From Planctomycetota bacterium (GTDB lineage Bacteria; Planctomycetota; Phycisphaerae; WQYP01), in the NCBI GenBank assembly GCA_021798635.1, contig JAJZGH010000053.1, forward strand, positions 1-21,566: a DNA stretch of 21,566 bases, given 5' to 3'. Shown here one piece after another: positions 14,823 through 21,566 of this stretch. Both the position numbers and the translations under genes were made by a program. Every line of letters begins with the position of its first letter. Position 1 is the stretch's first letter. Below the pieces are notes generated by a model, which worked only from the letters and a program-made list of their open reading frames with translations, did no database searches and had not been told where the DNA came from.

Positions 14823-16772
14823 TTACATTCCCATTTGAAACCGGCGGATCACCGCGTGAACCTCTCGGTTTACCTGCCAATCAATTACAATCAGGCTTCG
14901 TGTTTGAATCAAGAGCCGATCCAGTTTGGCGGCTGCCGGTTCAAACACATTGGCCATGGCGGCGGACGGCATTGTACCGTATCCGCGGCAAAAGCTGTCG
15001 GGGCCGATTCCGGGAATCATCTGAACAATCAGCGAGAGGATATCCGCCCACAACCGCGAGGGGATTAATTCGCTATCCTGTTCTTGAACGCCGGTGGCTT
15101 GAAATACATTTTGCGGCCCCAGGGTTTTATTCCAGCGGCTGTCACGCGACAGAATATCCATGATGCGGTTATCAAGGGGTTTATCCGCCGTATATTCCGT
15201 TGCAAGTTGCCGCGCCAGGCTGTTTAGTTCATCCGCGACCACGGGCAGCGGATTGGCCGCATGAACCACCAGTGCTCTCAGGGCCAGCACGGCCAGAGAA
15301 TAGAGATCATAGGCGGTGTCCATTCGCACAACGCATTGCATCCAGACCGGCTGCAGGGTGGAACCCTCGGCGGCTTTGAGGACACCGGCCAATCGCGGAT
15401 GCATCGGTTGGTGCAGCGATCGGAAGCGGTACTCCCCCACTGCCAGTGCGGAATCCTGTTCCACGGAGCCAGCCACCAGAACGCGTTGGTCAGATAATCC
15501 CAGACGCAGGCAGACCAGATCATCGGCGCGCACCGTAACGGCATCAAGGTTGCTTAAGGTCCCTTCGATATATATCGAATGGTCGCTTTCGATGGTAACG
15601 GTGCGCAGGCGCAGGGCCGCCTTTTCGGTGACCATGGACCGGGCTTCCATGGTGGGCTGATAAACGCCCGGCGATATTTTTGAGCCATGGGTAAAGACCA
15701 CGGCCTGTGCATCGGACAACTCCAGGCGGGCGGCGTCGCCGCAATCAACAAGCCGCACCTGACCGGTCCATAAGAATGGCAGCGCCACCGCGGGATTCGC
15801 CAGCGAGATCTGAAAACTGGAACAGTGTAAATTCAGGATGGGGCGTTGCAGCGTGCGAACGGCAGTCTGAGTTTGGTGCACCGCATCGGCCAGGAATTTG
15901 AGCTTCAGGTGCAGGCTTTCGATGATGCGACCTCTTTGCCCGTGCCGCCCCAGAAATACCGTTCCGGATGTTGCGATTTCGCCCGTATCGCGGAGTATCT
16001 GGGCGACCTTGTCAAAATCGGCCGGCGTTTTGCCCACAGGCAGGCCGTCATATTTGGCACCGCCGAGCACATCCAGAAAAGCTTCAGCGGACAGTGCACT
16101 GAATTTGGAAATGTGCATTAACCAGCCGGCGGAGTTCCAGGCGATTAAGGCGCGTTCCGCCAGGACATCGCGCAGATATTGTGTGTTTTCATTGGCGGGA
16201 GCGTCCTCCTGCACGGCAAGAAACAGTGGCTGGCCATCGGTGGATTGAACCGTCAGGTAACGAAACAGGCTGCGGGAATAGGCGGGTAATTTATGGGCGG
16301 ACAGCAATACATCATCGCAGCAAAGTTTCCAGGTTTGCTGGGAAGCTTCATCAATTAAGGGCTGGATTTTCCGGGCGGTGAAATTAAAAAACAGCGGTAT
16401 GGGCGGTTGGTTTTCCCATGCGCCTGTGATGATAAAATCTTCCGTGCCACTGCGTGCGGCCTGGCAGTTGCTTTTCCATCGTTCATCCAGAAGGTGGTTG
16501 TTCCAGTGCGTGCGGACAGCTTCGGGGCCATCCATTGCAAAGTCCTGCGTTTGAATCGCAATTTCAACCCATTGCAGGACAGTGCCGACTTGATCGGTCA
16601 GACAACCGAGAAAACAGCGGGCGTCAAATGTTTCCCGCACCGGCACAAACCAGCCGGCAACGGGATCAGCCTTGAGGCGGATAACAGCGCAAAGCCGAAT
16701 CGCCGCATCAGGCGGGGCAATGAAGGGACAGGCCTGAAAGCCTGTCGGCATAGATGGTGTAAGTTGGGCCAT
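14823..16772 (-). CDS. 649-aa T6SS-locus protein with a degenerate kinase-like C-terminal half
   Basis: I know no named family for the whole protein. Residues 1-230 are globular with no recognised motif, although DUF2169-like N-terminal features (MPTGF, aromatic strands) are conceivable. From about 285, ADAVHQTQTAVRTLQRPILN runs into LHCSSFQI, in the place of a kinase helix E and catalytic loop (HxDxxxxN), but the Asp and Asn are gone. Residues 485-501, DTAYDLYSLAVLALRAL, resemble a helix F (SDVYSLGVLLxxLL). About 160 residues of beta-rich sequence, including a possible FHA-like or forkhead-type sheet, separate them. This is inferred to be a second pseudokinase-type protein of the cluster. 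AGAGGA lies 11 nt before ATG 16772. It has its own candidate promoter/palindrome upstream (16827-16873) and lies 42 bp before the lipoprotein gene. Confidence 0.6.
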   Translation of the reverse strand: MAQLTPSMPTGFQACPFIAPPDAAIRLCAVIRLKADPVAGWFVPVRETFDARCFLGCLTDQVGTVLQWVEIAIQTQDFAMDGPEAVRTHWNNHLLDERWKSNCQAARSGTEDFIITGAWENQPPIPLFFNFTARKIQPLIDEASQQTWKLCCDDVLLSAHKLPAYSRSLFRYLTVQSTDGQPLFLAVQEDAPANENTQYLRDVLAERALIAWNSAGWLMHISKFSALSAEAFLDVLGGAKYDGLPVGKTPADFDKVAQILRDTGEIATSGTVFLGRHGQRGRIIESLHLKLKFLADAVHQTQTAVRTLQRPILNLHCSSFQISLANPAVALPFLWTGQVRLVDCGDAARLELSDAQAVVFTHGSKISPGVYQPTMEARSMVTEKAALRLRTVTIESDHSIYIEGTLSNLDAVTVRADDLVCLRLGLSDQRVLVAGSVEQDSALAVGEYRFRSLHQPMHPRLAGVLKAAEGSTLQPVWMQCVVRMDTAYDLYSLAVLALRALVVHAANPLPVVADELNSLARQLATEYTADKPLDNRIMDILSRDSRWNKTLGPQNVFQATGVQEQDSELIPSRLWADILSLIVQMIPGIGPDSFCRGYGTMPSAAMANVFEPAAAKLDRLLIQTRSLIVIDWQVNREVHAVIRRFQMGM

Positions 16773-16826
16773 GGTGCCGTGGTTCCTCTTTCTGATCTGC
16801 GGAACGGCAATGTCACGCGAACGCTG

Positions 16827-16873
16827 CCGGAATATATATCCGGGTATTGTACAGAAATCGCATCAAGCGCAAA
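16827..16873 (-). promoter_or_regulatory. Candidate promoter with palindromic operator upstream of the 649-aa gene
   Basis: In the 109-bp gap, minus-strand boxes TTTGCG (16868-16873) and TACAAT (16846-16851) are 16 bp apart. A palindrome with ccgga and tccgg arms around an AT-only centre (16827-16843) lies just downstream of the -10, at the expected start point. This is a classic repressor position. The -35 is weak, so confidence is limited. Confidence 0.4.
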
Positions 16874-16881
16874 GTCGGATT

Positions 16882-17286
16882 CTACGAGGCAACCATGACC
16901 TTGGCCTGACTGGGCGCGATTTGTGCACCTGAGGGCATATTGGCATTGGAGCCATTATGCCCCGTTGTGCTGGTAAGGTAGACTGCGGGCTGGCCCTGTA
17001 TTTTTACCTTGGTGCTGCCTTTTTTAAACGCCACGGTTTGCATATTGGTGCCGGAAACAACTCCGCCGGCGGTTCCGGCTTCATCGCCTTGAGATTGCGA
17101 CATTTGCGTATTGAGATTGGCGGCCTCCTTGCTGTCAAACTTGACTTTGGTGGAGGTTTTTTGCGCTTGCGCCAGATTGCCGATGTTCGGATACGGAATT
17201 GGTATCGGACCGGCGGGCGATGGCGTTTTGCAAACGTCGGGCATGCCCATACACACGCCGCCGCCTTTGCTTGATGCTGGAAACAT
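16882..17286 (-). CDS. PAAR-like protein (DUF4150 type), T6SS spike tip
   Basis: The 134-aa product begins MFPASSKGGGVCMGMPDVCK followed by TPSPAGPIPIPYPNIG, the hallmark of DUF4150 PAAR-like proteins. PAAR proteins cap the VgrG spike and carry effectors. This type is usually found either alone or fused to a toxin. Here it ends shortly after the PAAR-like core with a Gly/Ser/Asn-rich tail and no toxin extension. ATG 17286 is preferred to an upstream GTG (17295) because AGGAG lies 8 nt before it. It lies 18 bp after the DUF3540-like gene, in the order seen in T6SS accessory loci. The Cys residues (15 and 22 in MFP numbering) are conserved-looking. Confidence 0.88.
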   Translation of the reverse strand: MFPASSKGGGVCMGMPDVCKTPSPAGPIPIPYPNIGNLAQAQKTSTKVKFDSKEAANLNTQMSQSQGDEAGTAGGVVSGTNMQTVAFKKGSTKVKIQGQPAVYLTSTTGHNGSNANMPSGAQIAPSQAKVMVAS

Positions 17287-17304
17287 AGAAAACACTCCTG
17301 CAAA

Positions 17305-18195
17305 TTAACCCAGGTGAATCTGATCGGCCTTAACCTTGAAATCTTCCTGCGTATTGAGATAGGTATTTTGGCTGCGGCTATGCCAGGTGGATTTAATGAT
17401 CATTCGCAACCGGCCCGAGCAAAGCTGGCAAAGCTCTTCTACGCTCTGATACACGTTTTTACACCGGCTGATTAGCGTTTCGGTAATCAGCTCGGTGCGG
17501 TTTGAGGTGACTTTGATATTTTCAAGGTCACCTGTCAGCGACGAAGATTTTACAGCCGTGCGATCGGCGGCAAGATTAAATTTTTCCGCGGCTACATGGA
17601 CTTCAGGCGACTTAAGTTTTGCGGTATCAGATCGCAGGCGAAGTTGCGACAATGCACCCTTAAGAGAATGGATGATGCCGACATCCACCGCGCGGCCGGC
17701 CTGAATGGCTACGGAGTCAGCCTCCAGGCGGATTTGTTTTCCAGCGCGAAATACCATATCACCATCGGGCGCGACTAATTCCAATCCGCCGGTATCAGCG
17801 TGAATGCGGGTTTGGCGCGAGTGAGGATTGTATTCCAGAACCAGGTTATTTTCGGGGGAGAAGATGCGTACATAGGGTTGCGTGTAGGCGTTGGATATTT
17901 CCGCGTAACCGCCACCCGGTAGAGGCCGCTTTTCCACCGGTGCTGGGTTCTGCGAACCGGGAATTATTCCTATGGCGTAAAGACATTGGGCGTCCTGACC
18001 GGCGATCAGAACCTGTTGGCCGATGTGCGCGACTTGGCCATAGCCCATCGCAGCGGTGGCCCAGAATTCGCGCTCCGCGGGGTCATCGGGAAAACGGATT
18101 TTTATTTTCCCGTCATCGGTGACCAGGAGCACTTCAGCGGGTGAAAACTGCGGCTTGGCGGTAATCGGATCATGTTCTAATAGTTCAGGGTGCAT
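17305..18195 (-). CDS. DUF3540-like T6SS accessory protein
   Basis: The 296-aa product has an OB-fold-like N terminus (AEVLLVTDDGKIKIRFPDD through QQVLIAGQDAQCLYAIGII). A linker and long repetitive beta-rich stretches follow (IRIFSPENNLVLEYNPHS-like and NKQIRLEADSVAIQA-like). These resemble the needle-like beta-helix that follows the OB domain in gp5/VgrG. DUF3540 proteins are known companions of DUF2169, pentapeptide and DUF4150 genes. A structural role holding or templating the PAAR-like tip is inference. The start is well supported: AAGGAG lies 7 nt before ATG 18195. It lies 14 bp after the pentapeptide gene. No lysozyme or toxin domain is visible. Confidence 0.8.
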   Translation of the reverse strand: MHPELLEHDPITAKPQFSPAEVLLVTDDGKIKIRFPDDPAEREFWATAAMGYGQVAHIGQQVLIAGQDAQCLYAIGIIPGSQNPAPVEKRPLPGGGYAEISNAYTQPYVRIFSPENNLVLEYNPHSRQTRIHADTGGLELVAPDGDMVFRAGKQIRLEADSVAIQAGRAVDVGIIHSLKGALSQLRLRSDTAKLKSPEVHVAAEKFNLAADRTAVKSSSLTGDLENIKVTSNRTELITETLISRCKNVYQSVEELCQLCSGRLRMIIKSTWHSRSQNTYLNTQEDFKVKADQIHLG

Positions 18196-18209
18196 AATGA
18201 TTCTCCTTG

Positions 18210-20207
18210 TCAGTTAGTTTTTTCGGGTTTGGGCGGCTGAAACTCTTCAGCGGATGCAAGATCGGCGTCGGTGCGTTTTACAAGCTCGAGATTAGCGCCG
18301 GTCCAGATTGCGCCAATGTCGATCATGCGATGCATATCCGTCTGTTTCAGATCGGCGGCTGAAAAATCAGCGTTGTTAAAGGTGCCGTAATTCAGGACGC
18401 AATACGTCATACGGGCTTGCCGCAGTATGGCACGCACGGCTTTGGCTCTGGTAAAGTCGGCACGGTCCAGAAGCGCGCCGGTGAGATCGGCGGAGTCCAA
18501 TGTTGCATCTTCAAAGCGGGTTAATCGCAGGTCCGCTTTTTGAAGTTTTGCGCCCGTGAGATTTGCTCCGGTGAAGTCCGCCAATTCGGCCTTGGCGTCG
18601 ATTAAATGTGCGCCTTGGAAATTGCTGGATTTCAAATTGGTGCGGCTGAGGTTCACGGAGGAAAGACGGGCTTTTTGAAAATTCGCTTTTTCCAGATCCG
18701 AATCGGAAAAATCGCAGTCGGAAATGTCCATATCGGCACATTGGGTCTGTTTCATGTTGCACTTAAAAAAGGTGGTTCGGCCCAAGCGGCTGCCCGTGAA
18801 ATCGACCGCTTTGAAATCGGTCATGTCGATACGCGCATTGCGCAGGTCCAGTTTCGCGACTTGGGCACCGGCCATTTCACAGTGCTGAAGCGTGCTATGG
18901 GATAAGTCCGCACCCGATAGATCGGCTTGGGAAAACAGGGTGTCATGCAGGGTGGCGCGGCTGATATTGGCCCCTTTTAACGACGCCCCGGAAAAATCCG
19001 CGCCGGTCAAGGTACATCCGGAAAAATTAGCGCCATCCAACTGACCGCCGGCAAAATCACAACTGGTCAGATCCATTCCCGCAAAATCCACCTGCTCAAG
19101 GCCACAGGCGGAAACGCGGCCACTATTGAGCCGGGCACCGGAGAAGCGAGCACCGCCGAGGCGGCACGTATCAAAGGCGGTGGTGGTAAGATCACATCCC
19201 GCAAATGCCGCGCCGGATAAATTGGATTCCTGGAAGGCGGCACCTTTAAGTTGGGCACCGCTGAAAATGGCGGCGGCAAGATTTGTTTTACTGAATCCAC
19301 TGGATTCCAGATTGGCACCGGAAAAATCCGCGCCGGCGAGATCCATGGAATGAAATTGCGTTTTCTGTAAGTCATATCCGGTAAAATTGCGTTGCTGAAC
19401 TTTGCAGCCTTGGAGCGTACAGCCCGCGAGATTTTTGGGCATCGCAGAATCTGCAAAATCCACATCGGTCAGCGTGGCACCGGCGATATTGGCATGAGCT
19501 AATCCTTTTACCACTTTCATACCGCAATGCTGAAAAGTCGCTTCGCCTAATTGGGCACCGGAAAAATTGCTGCCATCAAGGGCTACCGTTTCAAATTTGG
19601 ATTTCGTCATGACGGCGTTAGTAAAATCCGCCCCTTTCATGCTACAGGTACCCATGCCGAAGTCGGTCTCAGATAAGCCAATATCGTGTAATCCCACGCC
19701 CGCCTTCTCAAGGTCGGCCATGGAGGGGTTGGTTTTGGCCATGTCCAACATGCGTGCCGAGGGTTTAATGGTTCGGGGATCTTTCAGAAGCATGATTTCT
19801 GCAACTGCGGTAACGCCGGAAAGATTCGCGCCGGAGAACTTGGCCTGGTCGCCGATGCTATTGGTGAACTTGGCATCGGTAAGATTGGCACCGGTCAAAT
19901 TTGCCCCGGTGAGATCACAATTATCAAACTGCGCATCGGCGAATGTCGCATTCTCCAGATTGGCGGTGCTAAATTTTACGTAACGGAATGTAGCTTGGCG
20001 GAAATTAACGCCCTTAAAGTCCACACCGGTTAAATCCACCCACCAGAGTTGAATGCCCGCCAGCGATTCGCCGGACTGCACCTTGGCGATCACATCTTCG
20101 CGCTTCATCAGCAGTTTGCTGTGATTTTTGAATTCTTCGGCAAGACGCTTAATGTCCAGTGTGGACATATCCAGATTTTGAAAATCAAGGGTATCAAAGT
20201 AACTCAT
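18210..20207 (-). CDS. Pentapeptide-repeat protein of the T6SS accessory cluster
   Basis: The 665-aa product has a helical lead-in (1-50, MSYFDTLDFQNLDMSTLDIK then EEFKNHSKLLMKREDVIAKV). Long runs of pentapeptide repeats follow (A[DN]LXX and similar, e.g. LTGANL, FSGANL, GADFSG), predicted to form a right-handed quadrilateral beta-helix. A non-repeat helical segment (about 133-180, around KDPRTIKPSARMLDMAKTNP) interrupts the helix. The protein ends with a short polar tail. In this neighbourhood such proteins are linked to DUF2169 and PAAR-like genes, but their molecular job is not established. ATG 20207 (AGG 7 nt upstream) is chosen over GTG 20225, which overlaps the upstream stop. The lead-in VXXKVXXGESLA is shared with the upstream paralogue. 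Confidence 0.9.
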   Translation of the reverse strand: MSYFDTLDFQNLDMSTLDIKRLAEEFKNHSKLLMKREDVIAKVQSGESLAGIQLWWVDLTGVDFKGVNFRQATFRYVKFSTANLENATFADAQFDNCDLTGANLTGANLTDAKFTNSIGDQAKFSGANLSGVTAVAEIMLLKDPRTIKPSARMLDMAKTNPSMADLEKAGVGLHDIGLSETDFGMGTCSMKGADFTNAVMTKSKFETVALDGSNFSGAQLGEATFQHCGMKVVKGLAHANIAGATLTDVDFADSAMPKNLAGCTLQGCKVQQRNFTGYDLQKTQFHSMDLAGADFSGANLESSGFSKTNLAAAIFSGAQLKGAAFQESNLSGAAFAGCDLTTTAFDTCRLGGARFSGARLNSGRVSACGLEQVDFAGMDLTSCDFAGGQLDGANFSGCTLTGADFSGASLKGANISRATLHDTLFSQADLSGADLSHSTLQHCEMAGAQVAKLDLRNARIDMTDFKAVDFTGSRLGRTTFFKCNMKQTQCADMDISDCDFSDSDLEKANFQKARLSSVNLSRTNLKSSNFQGAHLIDAKAELADFTGANLTGAKLQKADLRLTRFEDATLDSADLTGALLDRADFTRAKAVRAILRQARMTYCVLNYGTFNNADFSAADLKQTDMHRMIDIGAIWTGANLELVKRTDADLASAEEFQPPKPEKTN

Positions 20208-20221
20208 GATTCTACCTGTTA

Positions 20222-21566
20222 TCACGCTTCCGACGCGGAGAGCTTGGTCATTTTAACATTGGTTGCACTGTCCGTAATCAGCCCCTGAAGTACGGCATTA
20301 AGAAATTCAGCCCCGTAGGCGTTGGCTCCACTTAAATTGGCCATGGTCAGGTTGGCTTTTTCAAAGGTAGCTTTAAATAAATCCGCCTGCTGAAACAGGG
20401 CGCCGGTGAGGTTGGCTTTATTGAGCCTGGCGGTTTTCAAGTTGGCGGCTGAACAATTCGCCCCCTGTAAACCCGCAGAAGTGAATGTGGAACCGGATAA
20501 TTGCGCATAACGCATATTGGCACCGGCTAAATTTGCCGCCGCCCATATTGAATCGGTTCCTTGCACTTCATATAAATTGGCCTCCGGGAAATCGGCCTTA
20601 TCGGCACGCAGTTTTGTCCCATCCGCATTGGCAAAATTGACCTGCTTTCCCGTGGCCTTTTCAAAGGATGCTTCGATAAGTGCGGCATGGGAGAAATCGG
20701 TTTGATTGAGTGTCGCAGCGGTAAAATCGGCTTGTGGACATTTGCTTTGCTGAAATTTGGCGCGTGACAGATCAGCCTCGGCAAATAATGTCTCCTTTGC
20801 CGCTACGCCGGTAAGCACCGCATCCGTCAGAGTGGCTTTTTCAAACAGGGCTTCATCCAGCATCGCACCGGTGAGATTCGCTCCGGCCAGGTTGGCTTGC
20901 GTAAAGTCCGCTTGTTTAAGGTTTGCATTTTCCAAGTTCGCACCGGCTAAGGCGGCTTGGCCAAAGTTGGACTGTTCCCCCTGAACCTCGGACATATTGG
21001 TGGATGCCAGATTGGCCCCGGTGAAATTGCATTTAGTCAGGGTTGACGCCTTCAGGTTGCAATTGGACAAATTAGCGCTGGAGAAGTCCGACCCGGTAAG
21101 ATTTAGTCGTGACAGGTCTAACTGTGAGAGATTCTGCCTGGCCAGTGATTCGCCCTGCCCGACTTTTTGTTCCACCAATTGGCGGGTCCAGACGGGTGGA
21201 GCTTCCGGCGGTTTTTCCGCTTCGGGCTCGGGAATGCCCGCCCTGGCTCGCAATTGTTTCAGCTGGGCGATTAACGGGGATAAATCCTCCGGGTTGTGGC
21301 CCATTTTTGGCAGTAAGGCTCCCATGAGCGACGTAAACTTTCCGATGGCGGGGTCGCTTGCGATTTCCTTCGGCGAAAGCCCCTGAGATTCCCAGAATCT
21401 GATTTGTTCGGCGTGGGCTTTGGCGCTCATGGCGGGCAGGTTATCCGGATCCAGGCCCGACTTGGACATCGCAGTTTTCAACTGATTTTGCAGGTCCGCT
21501 TCGTGCATGGCGGAAGCTTTGGCGGGATCGTCCTCAACCATTTGGTCCAGCATGGCAGCTTGCTTG
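20222..21566 (-). CDS. Pentapeptide-repeat protein, 5' end outside the window
   Basis: The visible part has a helical, acidic N-terminal segment (residues 1-110 of the visible ATG reading). It continues through a Pro-rich linker (PEPEAEKPPEAPPV) and the conserved lead-in VEQKVGQGESLARQNLSQLD to pentapeptide repeats, ending SEA. The ATG at 21553 has no ribosome site, and the frame stays open to the window edge, so the gene almost certainly continues upstream. DUF2169 domains are commonly fused in front of such pentapeptide repeats in T6SS loci, so a DUF2169-pentapeptide protein is likely but not visible here. The stop lies 14 bp before the paralogue's preferred start. Confidence 0.85.
   Translation of the reverse strand, partial: KQAAMLDQMVEDDPAKASAMHEADLQNQLKTAMSKSGLDPDNLPAMSAKAHAEQIRFWESQGLSPKEIASDPAIGKFTSLMGALLPKMGHNPEDLSPLIAQLKQLRARAGIPEPEAEKPPEAPPVWTRQLVEQKVGQGESLARQNLSQLDLSRLNLTGSDFSSANLSNCNLKASTLTKCNFTGANLASTNMSEVQGEQSNFGQAALAGANLENANLKQADFTQANLAGANLTGAMLDEALFEKATLTDAVLTGVAAKETLFAEADLSRAKFQQSKCPQADFTAATLNQTDFSHAALIEASFEKATGKQVNFANADGTKLRADKADFPEANLYEVQGTDSIWAAANLAGANMRYAQLSGSTFTSAGLQGANCSAANLKTARLNKANLTGALFQQADLFKATFEKANLTMANLSGANAYGAEFLNAVLQGLITDSATNVKMTKLSASEA

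Noticed and set aside
18210..21553. Regular DNA repeats suggesting a CRISPR array or tandem repeat
   Set aside because: The periodicity is 15 bp and stays in frame with pentapeptide codons in two long genes. Spacers and conserved CRISPR repeats are absent.

Overview
The window is about 21.6 kb of moderately GC-rich bacterial DNA. Nearly every gene lies on the minus strand, so gene order below is given in the direction of transcription, from high to low coordinates. The gene set suggests a planctomycete, perhaps from the Phycisphaerae. Clues are a PEP-CTERM exported protein, an Hc1-type histone H1-like protein, a PheT without the usual tRNA-binding domain, a kinase-like/SUMF1 fusion, and signal-peptide proteins of no recognised family. 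This assignment is inference from gene content, not a sequence match.

Region A (21566-9733) is a single-strand cluster with the signature of a type VI secretion (T6SS) accessory/spike locus. It holds two pentapeptide-repeat proteins (the first runs off the window), a DUF3540-like protein, a DUF4150-like PAAR-like spike tip, a 649-aa protein with kinase-like relics, a TssJ-like lipoprotein, and a 1442-aa protein. That last protein combines a pseudokinase-like N terminus, a transmembrane helix, a long central region and a C-terminal formylglycine-generating-enzyme-like domain. Spacing is mostly 14-42 bp, with larger gaps upstream of the 649-aa gene (109 bp) and the 1442-aa gene (179 bp); each gap carries an inverted repeat. 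No sheath, tube, baseplate, VgrG, ClpV or toxin gene is present. The novel-looking element is the pair of catalytically degenerate kinase-like proteins flanking the lipoprotein gene.

Region B (9689-7212) holds purF (Fe-S type amidophosphoribosyltransferase) behind its own sigma70-like promoter. After it come a small coiled-coil protein, a convergent orphan antitoxin-like small gene on the plus strand, and a possible 69-aa ORF. About 370 bp of low-coding DNA (6844-7211) precedes the next gene.

Region C (6719-1203) holds an Hc1-like DNA-binding protein, then an apparent operon of a bitopic membrane protein, a secreted protein of unknown function and an L-fuconolactonase-like hydrolase. A promoter then precedes nuoC (without other complex I genes) and pheT.

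Region D (1210-1) holds an intact PEP-CTERM gene and its terminator. Between that gene and pheT lies a decayed second copy of the PEP-CTERM tail and terminator, fused to the pheT stop codon. A 23-bp perfect repeat links the left edge of the window (25-47) with 7488-7510.
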